Position numbers and translations under genes: made by a program. DNA of 64,000 nucleotides from Streptomyces griseomycini. GTDB lineage: Bacteria; Actinomycetota; Actinomycetes; Streptomycetales; Streptomycetaceae. Numbering within the stretch: the stretch's first letter is position 1; the number at the start of each line of letters is the position of its first letter. The stretch covers positions 253,042 to 317,041 of the forward strand of contig NZ_JACHJI010000002.1 in the NCBI RefSeq assembly GCF_014203535.1, read 5' to 3'. Below, piece by piece: positions 17,041 through 25,318 of this stretch. Below the pieces are notes generated by a model. That model ran no database searches. It was given only the letters and a program-made list of their open reading frames with translations, and was not told the DNA's origin.

Positions 17041-17077
17041 GGGCGCGCCACCTGGATTCAACCAGGTTCGCGCGCCC
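17041..17077 (-). terminator. Hairpin between anti-sigma gene and htrA
   Basis: Inverted repeat: GGGCGCG and ACCTGG pair across a 6-nt loop with a short internal mismatch. It lies just after the anti-sigma stop and could be a terminator or attenuator before htrA. The remaining bases of the 16925-17093 gap show no gene. Confidence 0.65.
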
Positions 17078-17093
17078 GTGCGCAGGGCACGGG

Positions 17094-18086
17094 TCAGCGG
17101 GCCGTGCCGGAGGAGGCCGTGGGCGAGGGAACCGACGGCGTGCCGGAAGCGGGGGCGGCGGTGAGGAGACCGGGGTTCTTGATCCCGGAGGAACCGGCCC
17201 ACGCGGTCAGGGCGAGCGGCGGGGTCGAGCCGAGCGGTCGTATCAGCGGGGACACCGCGGCGGCACCGGCCGTCATCGGTGTGTCCAGGGCGTCCCGGTG
17301 GCCGGCGGGGGACGGGACGCCGGGCAGCAGCGGTGCGGAGACCGCGGTCGGGGCGATCGGGGTGTCCCCGAGGGCGCTCTGGCCCTGCAGCTGGCCGAGC
17401 AGCGGTCCGACGCCACGGCGCCGCTGCTCGGGCGCCGTCGCCGGGCCCGTGCCCTGGGTGCGCATCGGCGTCACGTTGCTGCCCTTGCCCGAGCCGCGCA
17501 CCTCCGTGTCGGTGGGCGTGCTCGTGGTGACCCCGCCGAGCGCGATCGCGGCCAGGGACACCGCCCCGGCGGCGACGAACGCGAACCGCAGCCCGCGCGA
17601 GGACGCCCGGTCGGTCGTCTCGTGGCGGCCGACGTCGTGGACGCGGAAGCCCCGGTCCGCCCGGTCCGCCGGGGACGGCGCCAGTGCGGGGGCGTGCCGC
17701 CGCGCCGGCGCGTACGCGAACTCGAAGCGCTCGCCCCGCCCGGTCCCGAAGACCCCGGAGGCCGCGTCGGGCCGCCCGGACGTGCCGCCCGGCAGTCCCT
17801 CCCCGGCCGGCGGCGGGCCGCCGCCGAGGTCGCCGCCCGCCGGGAGCCCCTGGAGACGGGCCAGGAAGCTCTCGGAGGGGGGCGGGGGGGCCGCCTGTGC
17901 GAAGACGTCCTTCAGGCGGCGCTGTGCGTCCACCTCCGCCTTGCACTTCGCGCAGGTGGCCACGTGCGCCAGTACGCGCTCGCGCGCGTCATGACCGAGC
18001 TCCCCGTCCACCAGGGCGGAGAGTCGGTCTCCCAGGTGCTGCTCTGCGAGGTGTCCCTCGGAAGACTTCGGCCGTGAACCGCTCAC
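17094..18086 (-). CDS. Zinc-associated anti-sigma factor (RseA-like)
   Basis: 330 aa from GTG at 18086, which overlaps the sigma stop by 4 nt (GTGA). The N-terminal domain carries the ZAS motif His41-x3-Cys45-x2-Cys48 (HVATCAKC), which binds zinc and may sense thiol stress. A hydrophobic stretch ([20 protein letters not shown]) near 165-185 could be a TM anchor, and the remaining C-terminal part is Pro/Thr/Ser-rich. By family and position it would bind and inhibit the adjacent ECF sigma factor. It is longer than M. tuberculosis RseA because of the low-complexity C-terminus. Confidence 0.87.
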   Translation of the reverse strand: MSGSRPKSSEGHLAEQHLGDRLSALVDGELGHDARERVLAHVATCAKCKAEVDAQRRLKDVFAQAAPPPPSESFLARLQGLPAGGDLGGGPPPAGEGLPGGTSGRPDAASGVFGTGRGERFEFAYAPARRHAPALAPSPADRADRGFRVHDVGRHETTDRASSRGLRFAFVAAGAVSLAAIALGGVTTSTPTDTEVRGSGKGSNVTPMRTQGTGPATAPEQRRRGVGPLLGQLQGQSALGDTPIAPTAVSAPLLPGVPSPAGHRDALDTPMTAGAAAVSPLIRPLGSTPPLALTAWAGSSGIKNPGLLTAAPASGTPSVPSPTASSGTAR

Positions 18087-18853
18087 GCGCTCGCGCCCCC
18101 TCCTCCCAGTGCGGGAACACGCGGCACGAAGGAGCGGCGCTCCGCGCGCGCCTGGGGCGAGCGGTGCGCGAGGGCCTTGCGCAGCTGGGAGCGGCCGCGG
18201 TGGATCCGGGACCGGACCGTGCCGAGCTTGACGCCGAGGGTCGCGGCGATCTCCTCGTACGACAGGCCCTCGATGTCGCACAGGACGACCGCGGCGCGGA
18301 ACTCGGGGGCGAGGGTGTCGAGGGCCTGCTGGACGTCCGCGTCGAAGTGGGCGTCGTTGAACACCTGTTGGGGTGTGGGCTCCTTGCTGGCCAGCCGCTC
18401 GGCGGCGTCCTCGCCGAGCGCGTCGAAGCGGATGCGCTGCTTGCGGCGGACCATGTCCAGGAAGAGGTTGGTGGTGATGCGGTGCAGCCAGCCCTCGAAG
18501 GTGCCCGGCGTGTAGGTCGACAGGGAGCGGAAGACGCGCACGAAGACCTCCTGGGTGAGGTCCTCGGCGTCGTGCTGGTTGCCGGTGAGACGGTAGGCGA
18601 GCCGGTAGACACGGCCGCTGTGCATGCTGACGATCTCCTCCCACGTGGGCGGAGTCCACGCCTGCCCGTCCGCGTCGGTGGAGAAGGTCGCGGTCTGGGT
18701 CCGGTCGGCGGCGTGGGTGTGGTCAGCGGTGTCGTTCACGGATTTCGGCCTGCCCGCCGATCCGAGGAAGCGCCGCAGCACTCCTCCGCGATCCACAGGC
18801 GCAGCCGCACCTCCCCTATCGGCTCTGGTGGTGTCCAGTGGAGCCCCTACCAT
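18083..18853 (-). CDS. ECF sigma factor, M. tuberculosis SigE-like
   Basis: 256 aa from ATG at 18853 (MVGAPLDTT). Sigma region 2 ([25 protein letters not shown]) is near 80-110, and region 4 with its HTH ([25 protein letters not shown]) is near 195-230. An N-terminal extension of about 75 residues precedes region 2, as in mycobacterial SigE. The frame stays open upstream to 18982, so alternative starts are possible. The order methyltransferase (divergent), sigma, anti-sigma, htrA, tatB is the same as in M. tuberculosis, which predicts an envelope-stress role. Confidence 0.9.
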   Translation of the reverse strand: MVGAPLDTTRADRGGAAAPVDRGGVLRRFLGSAGRPKSVNDTADHTHAADRTQTATFSTDADGQAWTPPTWEEIVSMHSGRVYRLAYRLTGNQHDAEDLTQEVFVRVFRSLSTYTPGTFEGWLHRITTNLFLDMVRRKQRIRFDALGEDAAERLASKEPTPQQVFNDAHFDADVQQALDTLAPEFRAAVVLCDIEGLSYEEIAATLGVKLGTVRSRIHRGRSQLRKALAHRSPQARAERRSFVPRVPALGGGGASA

Positions 18854-19082
18854 AGCCACCTCGCCCGTTAGCTCCGGATAAGCGGTTTTACGAGAATTTG
18901 ATCTGGGCTGCCACGGGTCGTACGACTGCGTCAGCACTTGCTCGGCGTCCTCGTCCACCGCCCACCCCCCGTCACGGCACACATCACTTGGTCACCCCTT
19001 CAAACGACCGGTCCCATCTGCGGGTTCCCGACGCCAACGGATACAGTCACGCAGCAGGCAACCATGGGGACAGGAGAGGGTC

Positions 19083-19715
19083 ATTACCGCCAACCGGCAG
19101 ACGAGCTGGGCGTTCGCCGACGCCTATGTCGCCGAGGACGAAGCGCTGCACTGGGCCCGGGACCGGGCCCGTGAGGCGGGGCTGCGCTCGGTGTCGCCCG
19201 GCACGGGCGCGGCCCTGCGGTTGCTCGCCGCCAGCGTGGACGCCAAGGCGGTCGCGGAGATCGGGACCGGCTGCGGCGTCTCCGGGATCCACCTGCTGCA
19301 CGGGATGCGGCCGGACGGGGTGCTGACCACGGTCGACCAGGAGCCGGAGCACCAGCAGTCCGCCCGTCAGGCCTTCCGCGACGCCGGTTTCGCCGGCAAC
19401 CGGGCCCGCTTCATCCCGGGCCGCGCCCTGGACGTCCTGCCCCGTCTCGCGGACGCCGGCTACGACCTGGTCTTCTGCGACGGCGACCGGCTGGAGTACC
19501 AGGACTACCTCGCTGAATCGTTGCGCCTGCTGCGCCCCGGAGGCCTGGTCGCCTTCGAGGGCGTCTTCGCGAACGGACGCACGGTGGACTCCGGCCCGCA
19601 GCCGACGGAGGTGCTGCGGCTGCGGGAGCTGGTGCGGGCCGTGCGCGAGAGCCAGGATCTGGTGTCGTCGCTGCTGCCCGTGGGGGACGGACTCCTCTGC
19701 GCGGTGAAGCGGTAG
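19083..19715 (+). CDS. O-methyltransferase with probable ATT start
   Basis: 210 aa if started at ATT 19083. It is a class I SAM-dependent O-methyltransferase with motif I AEIGTGCGVSG, DQEPEH after the next strand, and DLVFCDGDRLEY. The N-terminal segment TSWAFADAYVAEDEALHWARDRAREAG is, from memory, conserved in the family yet has no ATG, GTG or TTG in frame back to the stop at 18879; the first standard start (GTG 19191) would remove it. AGGAG at 19072-19076 lies exactly 6 nt before ATT. Substrate is unknown. It is divergent from the sigma gene. Confidence 0.85.
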   Translation: MTANRQTSWAFADAYVAEDEALHWARDRAREAGLRSVSPGTGAALRLLAASVDAKAVAEIGTGCGVSGIHLLHGMRPDGVLTTVDQEPEHQQSARQAFRDAGFAGNRARFIPGRALDVLPRLADAGYDLVFCDGDRLEYQDYLAESLRLLRPGGLVAFEGVFANGRTVDSGPQPTEVLRLRELVRAVRESQDLVSSLLPVGDGLLCAVKR

Positions 19716-19783
19716 CGGGACGGAGAGCGCGGTGACGGCGGAGCGGCGGCGGCGGGAAGGGGCCGACCCCCGTCCGCGCAAAC

Positions 19784-19819
19784 AGCCGCCCCGGCACCGC
19801 GTGCGGCACCGGGGCGGCT
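19784..19819. terminator. Terminator between convergent genes
   Basis: An inverted repeat of about 17 bp with two mismatches (AGCCGCCCCGG core) lies between the methyltransferase and the DUF3117 gene. Confidence 0.75.
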
Positions 19820-19842
19820 GGAAGGATATGGTCGCTTGCGCG

Positions 19843-20010
19843 TCAGCCGACGACCTTCTTGAGGGCGTCGCCGAGCGCGTCGGCCTCGTCCGGGGTCAGC
19901 TCGACGACGAGTCGACCGCCGCCTTCGAGCGGAACGCGCATGACGATGCCCCGCCCCTCCTTGGTCACCTCGAGCGGGCCATCACCCGTCCGCGGCTTCA
20001 TGGCCGCCAT
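19843..20010 (-). CDS. DUF3117 small protein
   Basis: 55 aa from ATG at 20010 with an upstream GGAAGGGGAA. MAAMKPRTGDGPLEVTKEGR and the end ELTPDEADALGDALKKVVG are the full DUF3117 signature, a small actinobacterial family of unknown function. Longer in-frame starts up to 20289 encode Arg/Cys-rich non-conserved sequence and are rejected. M. tuberculosis carries a related gene near sigE. Confidence 0.88.
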   Translation of the reverse strand: MAAMKPRTGDGPLEVTKEGRGIVMRVPLEGGGRLVVELTPDEADALGDALKKVVG

Positions 20011-20327
20011 GCTCGTTCCCCTTCCTGAAACCCAGCTCAACCGTCTCAGCCGACGGCCCACGAAGGGCACCCTGCGGTCCTTGAAGCAGGACACACGCCA
20101 CCGGCATCGAACACATTGCTTCCAGGCCATTATCCCGCATTGCAGGACCCGATGACCAACATCAGTCGGCATCGCTTGGGCAACGCACGCGAGCAAAACC
20201 ACCCAATTCGGCGATGCGGCTGCGATACTTCGTCGCCGCACGGAGTTCCGTCGAACGAAAACGGACGGGAATTCTTTGACGCAGGTCACACGTCGCCCGC
20301 GCTCCGCCGCCGGTGATCTCCGTCATG

Positions 20328-20362
20328 CTGTCCTGCAGACAGGAACGTACTCGCCGGTACGT
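20328..20362. promoter_or_regulatory. Two inverted repeats upstream of enoyl-CoA hydratase
   Basis: CTGTC-CTGCA-GACAG (20328-20342) and ACGTAC-TCGCCG-GTACGT (20345-20362) lie 32-66 bp before the hydratase start; a TTGACG sits near 20275. They could be operators for a TetR-type paa/fatty-acid regulator or transcript hairpins. The rest of the 383-bp gap (20011-20393) is relatively AT-rich and shows no gene. Confidence 0.4.
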
Positions 20363-20393
20363 CCCGATTTCCGCCACACGGAGGGGAAACGCC

Positions 20394-21197
20394 ATGGCCG
20401 ACACCGTGCTCTACGAGGTGAGCGACGGACTCGCGACGATCACGCTGAACCGCCCGGAGGCGATGAACGCGCTGAACGTCGCGGCGAAGGTCGCCCTCCG
20501 CGACGCGGTCCGTTCCGCCGCGGACGACGACGCCGTGCGGGCCGTGCTGCTGACCGCGGCCGGTGACCGGGCGTTCTGCGTCGGACAGGACCTCAAGGAG
20601 CACATCGGGCTGCTGGCCGCCGACCGGGAGAACGGTTCGGAGCAGACCATGAGCACGGTGCGCGAGCACTACAACCCGATCGTGAAGGCGATCGCCGGGG
20701 CCCCGAAGCCGGTGGTCGCGGCGGTGAACGGGGTCGCGGCGGGCGCGGGCTTCGGCTTCGCGCTGGCGGCGGACTACCGGATCGTCGCGGACACGGCGGC
20801 CTTCAACACCTCGTTCGCCGGGGTCGCGCTGACCGCCGACTCCGGGGTCTCCTGGACGCTGCCGCGGGTGATCGGCCCCGGGCGCGCCACCGACCTGCTG
20901 CTCTTCCCGCGCAGCATCCCGGCCCAGGAGGCGTACGAGCTGGGGATCGCGAACCGGCTGGTCCCGGCGGCGGAGCTGCGTGCGGAGGCGGAGAAGGTGG
21001 CGCGGGCCCTGGCCGAGGGGCCGACGGTGGCGTACGCGGCGCTGAAGGAGTCCGTGGCGTACGGGCTGAGCCACTCGCTGGAGGAGGCGCTGGAGAAGGA
21101 GGACGAGCTGCAGACCCGGGCGGGCTCCTCGGAGGACCACGCGATCGCGGTGCGGGCGTTCGTGAACAAGGAGAAGCCGAAGTACCTGGGCCGCTGA
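20394..21197 (+). CDS. Enoyl-CoA hydratase/isomerase, PaaG-like
   Basis: 267 aa. ATG at 20394 follows GGAGGGG. It is a crotonase-fold protein with the acyl-CoA oxyanion segments DRAFCVGQDLKEH near residue 60 and NGVAAGAGFGFALAADYRI near 105-125. The usual Glu pair of true hydratases is replaced (TSFAGVALTADSG carries an Asp), which fits the PaaG/PaaB isomerase type acting on ring-epoxyphenylacetyl-CoA or 2,3-enoyl-CoA. No other paa genes are nearby, so the substrate is open. Confidence 0.82.
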   Translation: MADTVLYEVSDGLATITLNRPEAMNALNVAAKVALRDAVRSAADDDAVRAVLLTAAGDRAFCVGQDLKEHIGLLAADRENGSEQTMSTVREHYNPIVKAIAGAPKPVVAAVNGVAAGAGFGFALAADYRIVADTAAFNTSFAGVALTADSGVSWTLPRVIGPGRATDLLLFPRSIPAQEAYELGIANRLVPAAELRAEAEKVARALAEGPTVAYAALKESVAYGLSHSLEEALEKEDELQTRAGSSEDHAIAVRAFVNKEKPKYLGR

Positions 21198-21230
21198 GCG
21201 CCCGTCGGCGGCCGGGGCGGGCCGTGCGGC

Positions 21231-21815
21231 TCAGCCCCGTCTCGCCGCGCAGTTCTCCAGGTGGTCGTCGACCAGTCCGCAGGCCTGCATCAGGGCGTAC
21301 GCCGTGATCGGGCCGACGAAGCGCAGGCCCCGCTTCTTCAGGGCCTTGGACAGGGCCGTCGACTCCGGGGTCACCGCGGGCACGTCGGCCAGGGTCTTCG
21401 GCGCCGGGCGGGCGGCCGGGTCGGGGGCGTGGGACCAGATCAGGGCGTCGAGGTCGCCGGGCGCCCACCCGGCCAGCACGCGCGCGTTGGCGAGGGTCGC
21501 GTCGATCTTGGCGCGATTGCGGATGATGCCGGTGTCGGCCAGCAGGCGCTCCCGGTCCGTGCCGGTGAACTCCGCGACCGCGGCGATCTCGAAGCCGGCG
21601 AAGGCGGTGCGGAAGCCGGGGCGGCGGCGCAGGATGGTGATCCAGGACAGGCCGGACTGGAACGCCTCCAGGCTGAGGCGTTCGAAGAGGGCGTCGTCGC
21701 CGTGGACCGGGCGGCCCCACTCCTCGTCGTGGTACGCGACGTAGTCCGGCGTGGACAGGGCCCAGGGGCAGCGCGGGACGCCGTCCGGGCCGGCGAGCGC
21801 GGCGCCGTCGCTCAC
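21231..21815 (-). CDS. tag: DNA-3-methyladenine glycosylase I
   Basis: 194 aa, GTG start at 21815 overlapping the upstream gene's stop by 4 nt. It has the Tag signature: zinc ligand Cys in RCPWAL, YHDEEWGRPVHGD near residue 28, the aromatic base pocket QSGLSWITILRRR near 55, and GLRFVGPITAYALMQACGLVDDH at the C-terminus. It excises 3-methyladenine from alkylated DNA. It is coupled to the DivIVA-domain gene. Confidence 0.93.
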   Translation of the reverse strand: MSDGAALAGPDGVPRCPWALSTPDYVAYHDEEWGRPVHGDDALFERLSLEAFQSGLSWITILRRRPGFRTAFAGFEIAAVAEFTGTDRERLLADTGIIRNRAKIDATLANARVLAGWAPGDLDALIWSHAPDPAARPAPKTLADVPAVTPESTALSKALKKRGLRFVGPITAYALMQACGLVDDHLENCAARRG

Positions 21816-22174
21816 AGCTGCTCGTCCTCCTCGCGCGGGGCGGGCTTGCTCATGGAGACGTGGGCCGCGGCGGCGCGGGCGCCGGCCAGCGCGGACTCCA
21901 GGTCGGCGATGCGGGCGTCGCGCTCGGCGAGCTCGGCGCCGAGGCGGCCGAGGGCGTCGTCCACGTCCGCCATCCGGTAGCCGCGCGCGGCGAGCGGGAA
22001 GCGCAGGCCCTCCACGTCCGCGCGGTTGACCGGGCGGTCCGGCGGCAGGGAGTCCAGGAGCCGTTCGGGTGCCGCCTCGGGCAGCGGGCCGCTCTCGCCG
22101 CCGCCCACCACGGCGAGGGTCACCGCGGCGACCACCACGGCGAGCGCGACGACCAGGAACAGGAACATAACCAT
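21812..22174 (-). CDS. Small membrane-anchored DivIVA-domain protein
   Basis: About 120 aa from ATG at 22174; GTG 22189 and ATG 22168 are alternatives. An N-terminal TM helix (VMFLFLVVALAVVVAAVTLAVVG) is followed by the short actinobacterial DivIVA-like motif FPLAARGYRMADVDDALGRL near residue 65 and a coiled coil of about 35 residues. Such proteins are thought to sit near curved membrane with cell-wall machinery. GTGA coupling to tag and divergence from folP2 recur in streptomycetes, from memory. Confidence 0.8.
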   Translation of the reverse strand: MVMFLFLVVALAVVVAAVTLAVVGGGESGPLPEAAPERLLDSLPPDRPVNRADVEGLRFPLAARGYRMADVDDALGRLGAELAERDARIADLESALAGARAAAAHVSMSKPAPREEDEQL

Positions 22175-22307
22175 CGCCGGGGCCCCCACGGTCGGATGAG
22201 TCGGAGTCGGATGTGTGGCTCCGATCGTGCCATGCGAGTCTGGCAGTCAGGGTCGCAGGCGGTCACGGGCCGCCGCAGACGGGACGCACGAGGAGAGGTC
22301 ACAGGGG

Positions 22308-23168
22308 ATGCTCAGGCTGGGCAGGCGGGAATTCGAGCCGCACGAGCCGGTGATCATGGCGATCGTGAACCGGACCCCGGACTCCTTCTACGACCAGGGC
22401 GCGACGTTCCGCGACGAACCCGCCCTCGCGCGCGTGGAGCAGGCCGTGGCGGAGGGTGCCGCGATCATCGACGTCGGCGGGGTGAAGGCCGGGCCGGGCG
22501 AGGAGGTCACGGCCGAGGAGGAGGCGCGGCGGACCGTCGGCTTCGTCGCCGAGGTGCGGCGGCGGTTCCCGGACGTCGTGATCAGCGTGGACACCTGGCG
22601 GCACGAGGTCGGCGAGGCCGTGTGCGAGGCGGGCGCGGACCTGCTGAACGACGCCTGGGGCGGGGTCGATCCGCGGCTCGCGGAGGTCGCCGCGCGGTAC
22701 GGCGCCGGGCTGGTGTGCACCCACGCGGGCGGCGCCGAGCCGCGGACCCGGCCGCACCGGGTGGCGTACGAGGACGTCATGGCCGACATCCTCGACGTGA
22801 CCGTGGGGCTGGCGGAGCGTGCGGTGGCCCTGGGGGTGCCGAGGGAGTCGGTGCTGATCGACCCCGGGCACGACTTCGGGAAGAACACGCGGCACAGCCT
22901 GGAGGCGACGCGGCGGCTGGGCGAGATGGTCGCCACCGGGTGGCCGGTGCTGGTGTCGCTGTCCAACAAGGACTTCGTCGGGGAGACGCTGGACAAGCCG
23001 GTGAAGGAGCGGGTGCTGGGCACCTTGGCGACGACGGCCGTGTCGGCGTGGCTGGGGGCGCAGGTGTACCGGGTGCACGAGGTGGCGGAGACGCGGCAGG
23101 TGCTGGACATGGTGGCGTCCATCGCGGGGCACCGTCCGCCGGCGGTCGCGCGGAGGGGGCTGGCGTAG
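22308..23168 (+). CDS. folP2: Dihydropteroate synthase homologue (FolP2-like)
   Basis: 286 aa. ATG at 22308 follows AGGAGAGG. It has a TIM-barrel pterin-binding fold with MAIVNRTPDSFYDQGATF where true DHPS has NVTPDSFSDGG, then DVGGVKAGPGEEV, ISVDTWR, and LIDPGHDFGKN. Mycobacterial FolP2 paralogues with the NRTPDSF signature lack measurable dihydropteroate synthase activity (established for M. leprae). A role outside folate synthesis is therefore likely. Confidence 0.87.
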   Translation: MLRLGRREFEPHEPVIMAIVNRTPDSFYDQGATFRDEPALARVEQAVAEGAAIIDVGGVKAGPGEEVTAEEEARRTVGFVAEVRRRFPDVVISVDTWRHEVGEAVCEAGADLLNDAWGGVDPRLAEVAARYGAGLVCTHAGGAEPRTRPHRVAYEDVMADILDVTVGLAERAVALGVPRESVLIDPGHDFGKNTRHSLEATRRLGEMVATGWPVLVSLSNKDFVGETLDKPVKERVLGTLATTAVSAWLGAQVYRVHEVAETRQVLDMVASIAGHRPPAVARRGLA

Positions 23169-23275
23169 CGTTCCCCGCCCCGCCGCCCCTTCCCCGGCCC
23201 GTCCCCGGGGGCTCCGTCCCCGGCCCCCCGGCCTCCGCCCGCCCACCGCCCGGTCCGGCGGGGAGGGGTCCCGCG

Positions 23276-24034
23276 CTAGCGGCCCGCCTCCTTCGACACC
23301 AGGGCGACCGCCTCGTCCACGTCGTCCGTGACGTGGAACAGCAGCAGGTCCTTCTCCGCCGCCTTGCCCTGGGCGATGACCGTGTGGCGGAGCCAGTCGA
23401 CCAGCCCGCCCCAGTAGTCCGTGCCGAACAGGACGATGGGGAAGCGGGTGACCTTCTGGGTCTGGACGAGGGTCAGCGCCTCGAAGAGCTCGTCGAGGGT
23501 GCCGAGGCCGCCGGGCAGGACCACGAACCCCTGCGCGTACTTCACGAACATCATCTTCCTGACGAAGAAGTAGCGGAAGTTCAGGCCGATGTCGACGTAG
23601 GGGTTGAGCCCCTGCTCGAAGGGCAGTTCGATGCCCAGGCCGACCGACGTGCCCCTCGCCTCGCACGCGCCCTTGTTGGCCGCCTCCATGGCCCCGGGCC
23701 CGCCACCGGTGATGACCGCGAAGCCCGCCTCGACCAGGCCCCGGCCCAGGCGGACGCCGGCCTCGTACTCCGGTGAGTCCACGGGTGTGCGGGCCGAGCC
23801 GAAGACGCTGATGGCGGCCGGGAGTTCGGCGAGCGTGCCGAAGCCCTCGATGAACTCCGACTGGATGCGCAGCACCCGCCAGGGATCGGTGTGGACCCAG
23901 TCGCTGGGGGCACGCTCGTCCAGCAGCCGCTGGTCGGTGGTGCTCGCCTGCACCTGGTCCCGCCTGCGGAGGACCGGACCCAGGCGCTTCTCCTCCGGCG
24001 GCTGCTGCTTCCCCTCGGGGTTGCCGGTAGCCAT
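23276..24034 (-). CDS. LOG-family (TIGR00730) Rossmann-fold protein
   Basis: 252 aa. It carries GGGPGAMEAANKGACE near residue 110 and PGGLGTLDELFEALT near 170, the PGGxGTxxE motif that binds nucleoside monophosphate in cytokinin riboside 5'-monophosphate phosphoribohydrolases. The ~45-residue N-terminal extension (GNPEGKQQPPEEK...) is hydrophilic. A 14-bp perfect palindrome lies 37 bp upstream of the start. In M. tuberculosis the homologue (Rv1205) makes cytokinins; that activity is only inferred here. Confidence 0.88.
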   Translation of the reverse strand: MATGNPEGKQQPPEEKRLGPVLRRRDQVQASTTDQRLLDERAPSDWVHTDPWRVLRIQSEFIEGFGTLAELPAAISVFGSARTPVDSPEYEAGVRLGRGLVEAGFAVITGGGPGAMEAANKGACEARGTSVGLGIELPFEQGLNPYVDIGLNFRYFFVRKMMFVKYAQGFVVLPGGLGTLDELFEALTLVQTQKVTRFPIVLFGTDYWGGLVDWLRHTVIAQGKAAEKDLLLFHVTDDVDEAVALVSKEAGR

Positions 24035-24070
24035 GTGCGCTCCCTCCGTCGTACCAGTCGTTCCACCTCA

Positions 24071-24084
24071 GCGTAGATCTACGC
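24071..24084. promoter_or_regulatory. Perfect palindrome in the LOG gene promoter
   Basis: GCGTAGATCTACGC is an exact 14-bp palindrome 37 bp before the LOG gene start on the minus strand, in promoter position. TAGATC within it could overlap the -10. It is a candidate operator for an unknown dimeric regulator. The other bases of the 24035-24153 gap show nothing further. Confidence 0.45.
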
Positions 24085-24153
24085 GGGTTACGTCCGAGGG
24101 ACGTGAGCATGTCCGCGGGGCAGCGCCCTAAACGCCCCGGAACCCCGACGGCC

Positions 24154-25233
24154 TCACGCCGTCAGCCAGGAGCGCAGACGCTCCTCCCCCGCGAGGATCT
24201 TCGCGGTGTCCACGCGTTCGTCCCGCTTGTGCGCCAAGTGGGGGTTGCCGGGTCCGTAGTTGACCGCCGGGACGCCCAGCGCCGAGAAGCGGGAGACGTC
24301 CGTCCAGCCGAACTTGGGCTGGGGCGTGCCGCCCACCGCCTCGATGAAGGCCGCCGCGGCCGGGTGGGACAGGCCGGGCAGCGCCGCGCCGCTGTGGTCG
24401 TCGACGACGAACTCCGCCACCCCGCAGTCGGCGAAGACCTCGCGGACGTGCGCCAGCGCCTCCTCCTCGCTGCGGTCGGGCGCGTAGCGGAAGTTGACGG
24501 TGACGACGCACTCGTCGGGGATGACGTTGCCGGCCACTCCCCCGGAGATGCCGACCGCGTTCAGGCCCTCGCGGTACTCCAGCCCGTCGATGACCGGGCG
24601 GCGGGGCTCGTAGGCGGCCAGGCGGGCGAGGATCGGGGCGGCCGCGTGGACGGCGTTGGAGCCCATCCAGGAGCGCGCCGAGTGGGCCCGCTCGCCCGTG
24701 GTCTTCAGCAGCACCCGCAGCGTGCCCTGGCAGCCGCCCTCCACCTGGCCGTCGGAGGGCTCCAGCAGCACCGCGAAGTCGCCCTCCAGCCACTCGGGGC
24801 GGACCTCGGCCACGTGCTTCAGGCCGTTGAGGTCCGCGGCGACCTCCTCGTTGTCGTAGAAGACGAAGGTCAGGTCGCGGTTGGGGGCGGGGACGGTGGC
24901 GGCGATGCGCAGCTGGACGGCCACGCCGGACTTCATGTCGCAGGTGCCGCAGCCCCACAGCGTGCCGTCCGCGTCGAGCCGGGAGGGGACGTTGTCCGCG
25001 ATCGGGACCGTGTCGATGTGGCCGGCGAGGATCACCCGCTCCGGCCGCCCCAGGTGCGTACGGGCCACGACGTTGTTGCCGTACCGGTCGACCGTGAGGT
25101 GCGGCAGTGCGCGCAGCGCGCTCTCGATCGCGTCCGCGAGCGGCTTCTCGGTGCCGCTCTCGGAGGGGAAGTCGACGAGCTGCGCGGTCAGGCGCGCGGC
25201 GTCCAGCGTGAGGTCAAGCGGGGTGTCGGCCAT
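24154..25233 (-). CDS. dapE: Succinyl-diaminopimelate desuccinylase
   Basis: 359 aa from ATG at 25233. It is an M20 metallopeptidase: metal-binding LAGHIDTVP near residue 70, GCGTCDMKSG, the catalytic Glu-Glu pair in YDNEEV near 130, and a C-terminal His in GPGNPHLAHKRDE. It splits N-succinyl-LL-diaminopimelate in lysine and peptidoglycan precursor synthesis. dapC, the preceding pathway step, lies 2 kb away on the same strand. It diverges from a lysozyme-like membrane protein gene across 85 bp. Confidence 0.92.
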   Translation of the reverse strand: MADTPLDLTLDAARLTAQLVDFPSESGTEKPLADAIESALRALPHLTVDRYGNNVVARTHLGRPERVILAGHIDTVPIADNVPSRLDADGTLWGCGTCDMKSGVAVQLRIAATVPAPNRDLTFVFYDNEEVAADLNGLKHVAEVRPEWLEGDFAVLLEPSDGQVEGGCQGTLRVLLKTTGERAHSARSWMGSNAVHAAAPILARLAAYEPRRPVIDGLEYREGLNAVGISGGVAGNVIPDECVVTVNFRYAPDRSEEEALAHVREVFADCGVAEFVVDDHSGAALPGLSHPAAAAFIEAVGGTPQPKFGWTDVSRFSALGVPAVNYGPGNPHLAHKRDERVDTAKILAGEERLRSWLTA

Positions 25234-25318
25234 GCCGTCGACCTTAACCCCCGGGGGGGCCGGGCCCACTGTCCACACCCGGCTCACGGACCCCCGTACT
25301 CTCCAGTACCTTGTACGC

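Noticed and set aside
18854..18982. Sigma factor starting at 18982
   Set aside because: The frame is open but the first 43 residues have no clear family match and an ATG at 18853 fits the divergent promoter region better; an extended form cannot be excluded.
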